A stretch of DNA of 64,000 bases from Hypsibius dujardini (taxonomy: Eukaryota > Tardigrada > Eutardigrada > Parachela > Hypsibiidae): the NCBI GenBank assembly GCA_001579985.1, contig LRSR01008901.1:1-64000 (forward strand), read 5' to 3'. The position numbers and the translations under genes are program-made. Position 1 is the stretch's first letter; each line of letters begins with the position of its first letter. Shown piece after piece: positions 49,716 through 61,700 of this stretch. Below the pieces are notes generated by a model, which saw only the letters and a program-made list of their open reading frames with translations, was not told the DNA's origin and did not search any database.

Positions 49716-51523
49716 GCGGCCCATCCAACAGGATTCCTTCTGGCATTGCTGCTTATGTTTAGTGGGATAGCGCTTTTGTCGGTGTAGAACCTCATTGAAT
49801 CAACTTTTGATGAGGTCCCGAGCTGCCTTTTCTGTTATATGTATAAGACATATACTGTATGATCCATCAAAACGACTATATTTATTAATGGTATATAAAG
49901 TTATTACCTCTACTAATTACGGTACACTGCGTGCATATGCTCATGCCATCACGTTTATTTTATAACGTAGTTACTGGTCATGCCGTCCACTTATACTGCG
50001 GGAACAGGGCAAAGGGAATGGTGGAACTTTCTGGTTCTCATCATCTTCCTCTGCTAGCTGATTTATTTTATACTTATTGTTTTTAAATTCTGTCTTTTAT
50101 TATCAATATGAGATACGGTTTTTAGGTAAATGTTTTTGCAGTAAGTTCTTTCAATTTAATTCTTTCTATCAAATTCTTTCTACTAACAATATAAGTGCCT
50201 TAATTTCTAAACTGGACAAACTTTGCAAACTTCACACAGGTGCTTCACATCATAACCTCGCAGCGTTTTTATACTTTTGATGGCGTTTTGATGGACCCAA
50301 CTAGTATTCTTATGCCTTTAGGAGACGAACTGCCGTCCCCAAACGCTGACCAACTGGGATAAGCTTATCCCGCTCATTGAGTCCTAGTTTTAAAACTAGT
50401 TCGCCGTATCAGTGTAGCATGCTTCTCTGGCTAAAAGTTTTAGGGAACGTCACCCCATTTATTGTGAAGAATCTATTCGTCATTTAAACCAATTGTATTC
50501 CTATTCTAGTAGCCCAACCTCAGATGAATTAAGAAAAAAATTTGATTCGAAGAATCTGTTTGCCAAGTAATAAAAAACCTATCTTGCGAGAGGCATGCAG
50601 CGGAAGACTGAACAAATCCTGTCCCCAATTTTTTCACTTTAATAGTTTTATTGAAAACTGGCCTAAAAGTTAAAACAGTCAAAAGAATCTAGGATCATTG
50701 CTTCTTCAAAAAATAATAAAAAGAGACATTAGATCTCTTGCCACAGCACCGATCAAATAAGATTTTTATGTTGAGGGAGAAGGCTTTTCGGACTGCCAAA
50801 TGTGGGGCGTATAATTGAATTTGATCGGCTTTGTGCTCCCTTATTTGATTTTCCATTTCTGAAATTTAAAGGGCTTTTTCTTTCAATCGGGAGATTTTTT
50901 TAAATTTTTTTGTTGAAATGTAAAACTCAAATTATCTGCTGATGACGCCTCAGATTATTTCAGACTGCACGAACCTTCGCTGACTTCCCAAAATTCCTTC
51001 TTGGCCAACTTGGCAGTAAACGAATTACACTCACTTTTTTAAACGTATCATATGCGCAAGCACCAATCGAAACTCTTTGTTATTGCAAACGAAGATAAAA
51101 AGTTTTGGGGAAGAAACGAGATGGTTGAATTCAGGTCGCTCAGATGCTTCTGCGATGCTAAACGATCTCAAAAAAGTTTTCATACCCATACCTTTGCTGA
51201 AATCCATTTTGTTTTTTGACGAACGAAATGGCACCAAATAGATGGCTGGTCTTTGAAAGAGGTAAACGAGAAGAAATGGATATTAAGGCGCGGAGGGTAC
51301 GGATATATTTCGAGAGTACATTTTGTGGGAGAATTCTGAAGTGATAAAAAATCTTCCACGGAAAAATCTCAATAAAGGGACATCAAAAGATAACCCTGCT
51401 CCTCCCAAAAATGTTTGGTGCACACTAATAAAATATCGGTTGAGTGAAAGACTATTTAAAAATTAAAAGATGATAACCACGCGGCTGAAAAAGTGTGATT
51501 AGCTATGGAACAGCTGACTGCGT
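49716..51523. other. Unassigned spacer
   Basis: AT-rich DNA after Ly6-B. Open frames at 50077-50280 and 51031-51237 have no recognisable family. No repeats or RNA genes were recognised. Confidence 0.5.
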
Positions 51524-51531
51524 GTGTGAGC

Positions 51532-51988
51532 TAGAGATCAACATCCGTGCGCGACGCGACGCGGAAATACCGCACCGCTCCGCGTGGAAAAATAGCTAAT
51601 TTTTCCGCGTCGCATCCGCGGCGCGTCAGAGTTGAACCGCTCCGTTCCGCGCCGCGTATTCGAAGAGAGCGCTTAATTTCTGAAGCAGTCAGTGTTCCGT
51701 TGATCTTTTATTCCTGAAGTGGAACCTCACGCCTGATCGTTGATTTTGAATCTCTTATACCGATCTGTTTCAGAAGCTAAAAAAGTTATACATTTTCCAC
51801 TTCAGTTTATTTCCGCGTCACGTTATAGTTTATTTCCGCGTCGCACAGCGTCGCTTTCTAAAATTGTGTTTTCCGCGTCGTTCCGCGTAGACTTAAACTT
51901 CCTAACTTCCGCGCGATTCCGCGCCGCGTAAAATTTGAAACAGTTTTTCCGCGTCCGCGCAGGAAAAGTCACGCGATGTTGATCTTTA
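51532..51988. mobile_element. Non-autonomous hAT-like element, rich in TTCCGCGTCG motifs
   Basis: Ends TAGAGATCAACATC and its inverse GATGTTGATCTTTA, flanked by the perfect 8-bp duplication GTGTGAGC (51524-51531 and 51989-51996). The 8-bp duplication and TAGAG-type end fit hAT. The 457-bp interior is packed with CCGCGTCG and its complement, giving far more CpG than the surroundings. No transposase is encoded. Confidence 0.9.
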
Positions 51989-52324
51989 GTGTGAGCTGCC
52001 AACTGGCCTGCGTCTCGCATCTCTCTCGCCCCTGTTCTTCGTCGCATGCCCTATTTATTTTTTGTCTAGGTCATTGGTCTCCCCTCTATCCTTCTGCATG
52101 GACGAAATTTCTCTCCCTGCTCTATCCTAGTTTATAAAAACGGGGTGTCAAGACTTTCAGTTTTGCCCTTTGTATACCCAAATATGACCATCCCGCCCTC
52201 GCATTCGCTTAATAATTAACTTAAGTGTTAATATACAATAACATCCTGTTTTGGGTTCCTCTACTGCATGTTGCTAATTTTATCCCCAGTTTAGGTGCAT
52301 CTTCCAAGACATTACTACTTTACA

Positions 52325-53280
52325 ATGCTATGTACAGAAATCATCAGGAAATCAGCATATGTTCTACTCATACTATCACTCCAAACTACGGTAACTAAAC
52401 TGAAATACTGACTAAGCGGTCGCAAAACGATTCTGGTTCCATATTCTACTAATATCTTTCTATTCCAGAGTTATCGACAGTCAAGGTCACGTGTTACTTC
52501 TGTGAAGCCTATCGGGACTTTGAAAATTCCAGCACACAAAGCGGATCGTGTTGGGAAGGGGCCTTTTAACCGGACAAAGATTGGTACGATGGACTGAATC
52601 GATCGTTGCTCCACCAACCTCGCCGATAATAAGCAGTATGCGCCATGACACGGAGTCCTTTCCCGACAAAGAAGACACGACGTGCAACTGATTGTGAGAT
52701 CATGCGTGAGTCACATTAACGACTCACGAATTCACGAACAAATCGCCATTTCCGTTTCCTCGTGAAGTTGTGTGCAGCAACACACGAGCACACATCACCT
52801 GAAGTGTTATCAAATGGTCTGTTCTGTTTTTGTTCCATAATCAAGCGCCTCGTGTCTTCGTGTCAATGTGTCGAGGAAAGGAGTTTGTCATGGCGCATAT
52901 TGCTTAATATCAATCCACATACCGGTAATTGCGAAATTTACATGTGGCTTGAATTTGTCGCGATAGTCGAATTAAAACTGATGCTTGCTCTTGACTTTGA
53001 GGGAAGTGACACGTTCAGTTCTGGCAATGCGACTTCCCTGCTTTCATAGCCCAGCGAGGCCAGATGATCATGCGCGGTTGTGACAGTCCAAAGAGCTCGC
53101 CTTTTAGCAAGTACGAAAAGGGATTTTGAGGCTTGCGCACAATAACAAGCTGTGATCGAGACTTGTGCAACGACGAGAGTTCACCAAAACCAGATGTCCC
53201 TTCAGCAGAATCACTTCTACAATCGTGTTGCCTTTTATTCCTGAGCGAAATATCAATATTTTTAGCTTTCTTGGGTCGAG
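52325..53280 (+). pseudogene. Ly6-C: broken Ly6/uPAR copy
   Basis: The signal-peptide exon (52325-52390; MLCTEIIRKSAYVLLILSLQ) is open. Exon 2 (from 52469) keeps VTCYFCEAYRDFEN and SGSCW but shifts frame at GCCTTTTAACC, and is then split by a MITE (52630-52906), so the original donor is gone. Exon 3 (from about 53050) retains MIMRGCDSPKSS and CDRDLCNDESS with a hydrophobic tail, but has a TGA where Ly6-A reads FRCYP. It is clearly decayed and is the most diverged of the Ly6 copies. Confidence 0.85.
52630..52906. mobile_element. MITE inserted in Ly6-C exon 2
   Basis: Imperfect inverted ends TAAGCAGTATGCGCCATGAC and GTCATGGCGCATATTGCTTA. The interrupted Ly6 sequence resumes at once with ATATCAATCCAC, matching the end of exon 2 in Ly6-A. 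A related copy lies in opposite orientation at 33460-33790. Confidence 0.88.
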
Positions 53281-53344
53281 TTTCGCAAAATGCCTCGCCT
53301 TTAATTTTTAAATTGCATTTCAATAATAAGGATGATTTGTAAAC

Positions 53345-54450
53345 GTTATTTTATGGGCAAAGCTGCAAGCACTTTTTTTGGCAAAATTTTAAATTCGGAA
53401 AGAACCCTGCACAATTTCTTTTTCCTAATTTAATTTTAAAATCTTCGAGTTTTGAGAAAGTTTATTCTCACGATTTCGCCATTACTAATAGAAAACAATA
53501 AAACTGGAGACATTTTGCAATCCCCCTCTGAAAATTGTCCCAAATTAGAGCGTATGGAATTAATTTGGATAAGAGGAGTAATCTCTCACAAAAGCATTAA
53601 CAATCTACGATACAACGTCACAGTTTTGCCTCAAAAATGTGGTAACTTTTTTTGAGCGAAAAAATATTCAGATTTCGACATATTTAGCCATCTGCAGCAT
53701 TCGGCGACTTCGACGATCAAACTCAGTGATCTTGAGAAAGTCATCTATGCGTTAGCTCGTGTAGTTGATGGGAACCGCCGTCACTTTCCGCTTGATTACG
53801 CCTTTTCACCTTATCAAGGATGCGCAGCAGCCGCATTCGGTATTCCATATTCGACAGTAGAAGGATGCACTGTAATTATAAAATACAGAGCAAATTTTGT
53901 TCATTCAATATACAGTGTACAGGGTAATGAAAATGTCGGATAAACTGTAATGCAAAATTGATTTCAAAAAATTCTAAAGAAAATCCTAATGTAAAGTTTT
54001 AGTAACTATTTAAAGTCAAGTATAAGTGCGAGTACGAAAGCTAAAATTTGTCTACAATATGTGTCATCATTTTCAATAAAATAGCACACACTTTAAGGAC
54101 TAAATAAAGCTAAAGTAAAAAATGTTTAACAATTAATTTTCAATTGACTAAAAAACACAATTAGTTACCCGTCTTTTGTTTCTGCCGTTCTGTAATCGAC
54201 TTACCGAGATAATTAACAGTAAAATATCATCAAACTCTTAAGACTGAACAAAACTAAACAACAAAAATATATTTACGTATTAATTCTCATTTAACTAAAA
54301 CACAATAAAATATCATGAAACTATTAGGACTGAGTAAAGCTAAACTAAAAACTATTTACTAATTAGTATTTATTTAACTAAAACACAATTAGTTTACTAA
54401 GACTTTGGTTTCTGCCGTCCTTAAATCGAATTATCTAGCGTACGCAAAGA
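53345..54450. repeat. AT-rich degenerate tandem repeats after Ly6-C
   Basis: From about 53.99 to 54.44 kb, phrases such as AACTAAAACACAATTAGTT, TTTCTGCCGT and AGTAAAATATCAT recur two or three times at uneven spacing. The first part (53345-53990) shows nothing recognisable. No genes. Confidence 0.6.
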
Positions 54451-54452
54451 TG

Positions 54453-54637
54453 GTAGATACAATCAACGACAAGACAGAGTACAGCGGAGCGTCCGGGGTA
54501 TAGGCAAAAGGGGCGGAGCAGGAGGTGGTCAGTTGGTTGATTGTTCAATTGTTTGAGAACGACCCACTGCTCCGCCCCTTTGCCCATTCCCCAGACCCTC
54601 CAGGGTACTCAATCTTGTCGTTGACCGTATGCACTTA
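54453..54637. mobile_element. Small inverted-repeat element with CAACGACAAGA and GGGGCGGAGCAG arms
   Basis: AATCAACGACAAGACAGAGTAC and AAAAGGGGCGGAGCAG at the left are inverted at the right (CTGCTCCGCCCCTTTG, GTACTCAATCTTGTCGTTG). Arms of about 80 bp surround a short centre. The GGGGCGGAG core links it loosely to other elements here. Confidence 0.8.
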
Positions 54638-54777
54638 CAGGTGTGAATGTATAATGACTTGTTGACGCCACCTGCAGTCATAATCCACTAATCGAATTGG
54701 CATCCAATAATCACGAAAACTTCCACACCCTTCTGGCCAAACGTCTAAATGCAACTCACGTGGAAACGTTTTCAGCT

Positions 54778-55395
54778 GTCGAATTCAGAACCGTACCAAA
54801 ATATTTTTTTCATTCAGATCTAATTTAGTGATGAATATAAAAATTTATTTTGCCGGTCAAGCTAAAAAAACTTTTTGTCGGTGAATTTTCAAAGTTGGCA
54901 GTTGTCTCAATAGACTTACTGTTTTGTACGGTCAATTGATTGTTTGATTGAAATTGTGGGCAGACTATTCGGTTGATGCTGCCGTGTGCCGTCGATTGAT
55001 TGCTTGATTGAAAGGTATGTGCTGTTCATTTGGTTGATTGTTGATTGACTAACTTTTTGGTTGTAGTTTGAGTGAACACCAAAGTGCAGATGTGGTGTCA
55101 ATCAACAATCAACTGAATGACAATGCTGAAGAACGTAATCAAGCAATCAATAAGCAGCCAAACCACTATGACAAAATATACGCCAATCAATCAACAATCA
55201 ACCGAATAGTCTGCCCACAATTTCAATCAAACAATCAATTGACCGTACACAACAGCAAGTCTATTGAGACGACTGCCAACTTTGAAAATTCACCGTCAAA
55301 AAGTTTTTTTAGCTTGACCGGCAAAATAAACTTTTATATTCATCACTAAATTAGATCTGAATAAAAAAATATTTTGGAACGGTTCTGAATTCGAC
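54778..55395. mobile_element. Fold-back element with about 200-bp inverted arms upstream of GC-3
   Basis: The left arm begins GTCGAATTCAGAACCGTACC and continues through CAATTGATTGTTTGATTGAA; the right arm is the inverse, ending GGTTCTGAATTCGAC. The centre has more TTGATTGATTG/CAATCAATCAA steps. It abuts the conserved cyclase upstream block and marks the left edge of the third duplicated unit. Confidence 0.88.
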
Positions 55396-55602
55396 GTGTG
55401 CCAAAAACATGGGTTCGACACAAAATATTCAAATGCACACAGGATTACACCAAGTGGTATACCCACCTCTTAGTCGACGATGGGTGTTATGGAACCGTAT
55501 TACTGTTCAAACAGATGCCTAGCTCATCCGTCATGATTCGGAAGGGAACTCTTTGGAAATGCTTTGTCAACCGTCCGGTGCATGCGTTTAGAGTAAACAT
55601 TT
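55396..55602 (+). other. Conserved block upstream of guanylyl cyclase 3
   Basis: Third copy of the ACACAGGATTACACCAAG block (others near 23165 and 35979). Its frame is open to a TAA at 55602. The sequence left of 55436 is unlike the other copies, so the duplicated unit begins here. Confidence 0.4.
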
Positions 55603-55799
55603 AATACAAAAACGGGGAAGACGAGCAACTGGAGTACCATTTCAGGAGCTGTATAAAAATCAGTGCTTCCGGGGTGTTCAATTTCAATTCTTTTCTGGCG
55701 CCCGTGGTTTCAAAAATTTTCGAAATTTTTTATAGGTTTTTTTACATTCGAAATGTTAATACTTTTTTTTGCAGTAATGTGCAAGTGATCCGACCGACA

Positions 55800-58700
55800 A
55801 TGCATATCTTGCCTTTGCAACACTTTCTCATTGGGTTAATATTCTCGACAAAAAAATTGACTTTTGCGGGGAACATCACCCTGATATCGATTGCTGCTAT
55901 CGATGAGGGACAGACCGATTTCTGGTCCCCAAACCTAATTTTTGACGTCGTCACAAATATGCTGTTTAATAATCTAACTCACATACCGCTGAGATATCAC
56001 CGTGATGGTGACTACAGCGCACTGAAGGACAAGCCTAAATTCAATTCAGGCCGTAGTCCAGTAGCTGCTCGACCCCCAAGGGACTGTGAAGCGGGAAATG
56101 TTGCCGACTTTTTCTTCAAGTTTTACTATGACCATCAGGAATTGTTCTCCGGTCATCTGGAGCAGCAGTTCACGATCGTTACAATCAACGGTAAAGGAAT
56201 TGGACGAAACGTGTATTTTAATGACGCAAAAGAAATGTGGCTCTGTACTGTATTAAAGCACAATTGTTAATACAATTCGATTTAAGGTCAGGAAGTGGTT
56301 ATTTTTGTTTTAGACTGCGATGATTCCACGCTTGAAGTTGCCAATTTTATGAGAGGTATGAGTTACAAAGGTCTTTTATTTGCACGCGACCACTTTATTC
56401 CAACCCGTTTTTCTCTAATTAAACTTTTTCCCCCCATTCAACTCATGTTTAATCTGAAGAGGTGTTTGATCATCAATTGGACACCTTTTGGCTAGGATAG
56501 GAGCGATCTTCGAATAAAATCGAGAGGAATTTCAGACCACACTGATTTCATGACACGCTTCAGCCCATACGATCTACAATACTTTTTGTTGCAAATAGAA
56601 GTAGTCTTATTGCCTGAAAAGAGTATTGAAGTTTCCTTGGATACGGTTTGCAACGTATTGTTGTGTTGGAATATTTTTTCATGAAGCAGATAAACAAATT
56701 AGGTAAACATCAAATTTAATAAATCGAATTCAGTACTAACCTGAAATTTGTTGATTATAGATGTACTCAATTTTAAAACCCTGTACATTGTCATGATACC
56801 ATAATAAATGTATGCCCTTGTAAGAACCATTTTGTGCTCAGACACAAAGGCATTGCTCGCGCTCTCCGTTCCCATCAGCGACCTCTCTGACATCGATCGC
56901 TACCCGACTGTACTGAATTTCTTCTCCATGCCGGATGCGTATTTTGTTCACACTGTGGCACTGCTGGTTCAGCGCTTTCGTTGGTCCGGCATCAACATGT
57001 TATGCAATATCGAGGGTGGCTTCGAAGGGAAGCTATGCCAACACTTTGACGAGTTCATGCAAACCAGCGTGGCGAGAAATATGGAAATTCACAAGACCTT
57101 GGTCGCACTTAAATACGAGGATGAATTGCATGCTAACTTCACAGCTGTGTACCCTCATTTGACAAGCCAACGAGGTGAATATAAGATCGAAATTTTACTT
57201 CTTAAAAATCGCTCGGCTTGACCTAATTTTTTGTCAGTCTTCTTTGCAAAAAAAGGATTTATTTTTTGTGTTGTAAAAAACTCAAGCTGGCCGGACTCTA
57301 AAACAATCCGGTCATTGGTTCACAGTTATAATGGTGTTGCTTGGACCTTCGCTGCTCCGCACCTTTATGATCGGTGCTCACAGCCGGAATATGACCAATG
57401 GAGATTACGTATGTGAAGGTCCATGGCAAACTAGTTGATTTGACCTTCACAACAAATGATCATAAGTGGGATTATTTTCCCACAGATTTTTTTGGCATTT
57501 GGAATTCTTGGCATTCCCAGTCAAAACGCTATTTTCTGGAAAAAGAATCAAACCGATGACAAAGTGAGGCAATTTTATTGACCGTTTCTTTATGGGCATC
57601 ACACGAATAATTGCTCGGGTATTAGACCAATCCCAGTAAACATTTGTTATACAATTTTGTTTACCCGAAAACTTGGATAGGAAGCCTTCCTGGCTTTCCG
57701 GAGCTTGCTAATTATTGCGGACAGTGAGGGAGATCACAACGGCCCGCAAGAGGTCAATTGGAAGGTACACGCGGAACTCAAGCGTCGATATAACATCTCG
57801 CAAAAAATCGAAGACGAGGTACAGCAATACCAAATGGGCAGGCTTTTAAGCCCTGTGGGTAAAAACCTTGAAATCAACCGTACAAATCAACTATTCATTT
57901 TTCATAATATTCAGGATGCAGAAGTACCAGTGAAGCAATACGAAATCTTTTCGATTATAGCTTCGGTTTGTATAGCGTATATCTGTACACGTCTTTGTTA
58001 TGTATTCGTATTTATGTAATACAAGCTCTTTTTGTTTTATATTTTTTGTGATACTAACAAGCAGTTTTCACAGACGTTAGAACGGACTCGCCACTATCTT
58101 GACCGCATGACGGTCTCAGACTTTGTGAAGGAGTGCTGCAACCAATCGTATAACCTGACTACCCGACAGGTTTACGTGGATCAGTTTGGTTTCCTTCGAT
58201 CACTGATTGTTGCGAAGCGGCTTGGTCCTTCCGGGTTGTTTGAGGCAAGTAAACACCGTATGAGGTGAAACGTTTAATTCGGCAAACTGGCAAAATCGCT
58301 TTAAATTCGTCGCAAGTGTCGCACTTCTCACTACAAGAATGAACGCACCTGCTGTCAACTGCAATATGCGCCTGTGTGTGTCTGACAAGAGTGTGTAGAC
58401 TGTGTGTAACGTTTTTATCCAAATCACTGACATTGAGGGAGCTTGGAACGCGAAGAGCTAAACGAATTAAAAGCGATTTTGCCCGTTTACCGAATTAAAA
58501 GTTTTACCTCGTACTGTACGAATATTATGCCAGCAAACGATTACAGAAGGACTTTCAATTGCTCCACAGTCAGTGATCACTTGCAACCTTGTGACTGGGA
58601 ATGTTGACCTTTTGGAGACCTTCAATTGGTTTGGTCTTACCACATTGCCCGGCGAGATAGATTATTGCGGTCTTAACGGAGAAAACTGTTTAGCCACAAG

Positions 58701-61700
58701 AGAACCGGGTTGGTACGAGGAGCAAACCTTAAGTAGTGTCACCTTATTTTTTGTGAAAAGTCTATCAAACATCCGGATCAACTGAAATCAGATTACAGTC
58801 GTCCTTCTATGATTTCAATTAGGGAAAAAATATTCCGTCCGTCCCTTATCGTTTAAAAAACATACGGTGACAGTACTTATGGTTTTCCCCTCGCATCATT
58901 TTATACGCAAATGCGTGAAAACGATTGTACACACATTTTTTTCCGCTGCCAGAACTGATCGGGATTGGGATACCAATCATTTGCATCATGTCCGTCTTGC
59001 TGACGGCTCTGGGCACCTTTTTTGTGCGGTAAAATATTCTCTTCATTATCCCGACAGAACACGGAAAAAAGCGAAATATGATAAGCTGATATTTTCAGAC
59101 GAATGACGCTGCAAAATCGCCTCGCTCACCTTGTATTGCGAGATATACGGTTGGAAGAACCGGAAACGTACCGCATGGGTTCGCAGCCACGAGTGACAAA
59201 GCTGGAGCAACTTGGGACAGCTGGGTTTTATGGTGAGACACCGGTGTATATTCAGGAATTCTCCACGAACACGGGCGTACAACAGGTCGCACACAACCTT
59301 GCTTTGGTCGACGGACTAGTTACGGTAATTCATTGTCAATGAGTAACATTGAACACATAATTCATTTGAAACTTTTTGGGAGCAGTTTTTAAAAGGTGGG
59401 CGAAAGTGGGGGTGGGTGAGTGGACGAGGGTGAAATTGGTCGGAGGTGAATGGGCGTGATTGGGTGTGAGTTGTGGTGGTTGGGCATAGATGGTAGGGGT
59501 GGGTGTGAGTTGTGGTGGTTGGGCATAGATGGTAGGGGTGGGCGTGATTATTGCTGTTTGGCCACTCCACGTACCAAGATGAACGGAGATAAATTATTGT
59601 CGATAAATGTTATTTATTTAATGCAATGGCCAAATAGCTAAACCTAATTCTTTTACCACCGACCTTCTTCGCTAAATTCTTTATTTTCTTTCACTACCTA
59701 ACTATACCTTATTCCTAATTCTTTCACAAAAACTTCGGAATCAAATCGAATTGGGAATAAAAATACCGTTTAAGTTCGTTGAGTGACTAAACAGCAATAT
59801 TCGCGCGCACCCGCACCATCTTTGTACACCCACCATGACCCACACCCAACCACGCCTACCCACGTCTACCCACTCTTGCCTACTTCTGCCCACCTTCTAA
59901 AACTGCCTTTTTATGAATCGCCTGATTTTACGGACACCAAATCAAGTGCGATGAATAAAAAAGAAGTTAATGTCATCCTAATTTTTTAGTTTTTAATAAC
60001 GTTTTTGACATTTGTTTTTTTAATATTAGATATCACGCGCTCGTCACCCTTTCATCGCAGAATTTTACGGCATCCATTTTAACCGAACATCATCCAGCTT
60101 AGTTTTCGAACGGCCCATAAAAGGGCCTTTACACTCGGTCATTCGGGCTAACGAAATGATCTACGACTTTGACGTCCGCATGCAAATAATGAACGCCATG
60201 ATCTTGGTAAGTCAACACTTACTTTGTGCTATTTGGCATTGGTTCGACAAATGGAAGAAGAGGCAAGCTTTCAACAGGCCCTGCATTTCATCCACACATC
60301 CGATTTGAGCTATCACGGCGCCTTCAGCAACGAGGTCTGCCTTATCAACGACCGCTACGTCCTGCGTGTCACCCACGCTGGGTTTCTCCGGCTTCTTAAT
60401 CTATTTCGCGACGAAGGCTCCTTCAGATCATGCTGTAGAACGTCTGCACATAAGGCTGCCGTTATCGAGCAATATCGCGGGGATGATATCAGGAACTTGG
60501 GCGTGGTTCTCGCAGACATGTTCAACATTGACCCCTACGGTACAAAATGTGCAAATACAGAGCAAAGCAAAGTGCGAGCAGTTTCTTTTAAAACGACCGA
60601 CCACTCATTTTTATCATTCAAATTAGGAAATATTTTAACTTTGTTGAAATTGAGTTTGAAAGTAATCTTTTCTGAAAATCACATGTTTACCATCAGAAAA
60701 ACTGGAATTTTCTATTGGTCTCCATGAGCGACCCACCAAATTTGGGATCAAGTTTCCATTTCCCGTTGCACACCTCTGGCTCACTCTTTGGAGGTCATGT
60801 GTTCCGATCTATTAGGACCATAAACGAGCCCCTGCAAACACAGACTGGGATTCATCTGTACCAGAAGTTTGAAAACTGCTTGGATTACGACAGATCTTTC
60901 CTTCTTTAGTGGTGAAAGAACTGCGATTTGAATCAACGAACACTATCCATCGCAAGATCCATGAAATGGTGGCTCACTGCTTGGAGAGTGAATCACACGC
61001 TCGTCCTACAGCTACGGACCTCAAGCGCTGGCTCATTACAATCGGGGTACCCAAAAAAAACTTTGTCGAACTACTGCTCGACCGTTTGGAGAAGCATTCC
61101 GCTACACTGGAAGAAACGGTTCAGTCGCGGACCGAGGCGTTGTTGGATGAGACAAAAAAGGTCGACGATCTTCTCCGAGAAATACTACCATCGTATGTCA
61201 AGTCTTTTCATGCATGAACTGTAAACAAAATGGACGAAGTAACACCTGCTACAATTATATTTCGATGCCTAGAGCAATCATAACAAAGCTTCGAAATCAC
61301 GAACCCATCATCGCGGAGATGTTCGACAGTGTGACTATCATGTTCAGTGACATCCCCGCGTTTGGGTTAATCGTCGCACAGAGCGAACCTCTCGGGGTAA
61401 TTGAGTTTCTCAATCACCTCCACACCGCTTTCGACCGGGTTGTCGCGCAGTTCGATGCCTACAAGGTGGAGACCATCAATGACTCTTACGTGGTACGCAG
61501 TAAGGCACAGTGCTTTTTGTTGCGCCTTTGTCAAGTTATTAGTTTAGCTGAAATTAGAACTCCACAGCATGCAGATTGTCACTCAATCGCGTTAAACATC
61601 GTTCACTCTCATTTGTTCAGGTTGCAAGTGGTCTTCCTGTGAGGAACGGTAATCGCCACGCGGAGGCAATCTGTCAGCTGGCACAACAACTTCTACGGGC

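Noticed and set aside
58159-58433. Two minus-strand frames across GC-3 exon 8 and intron 8
   Set aside because: They overlap a MITE and the opposite strand of a well-supported exon; no family is recognised.
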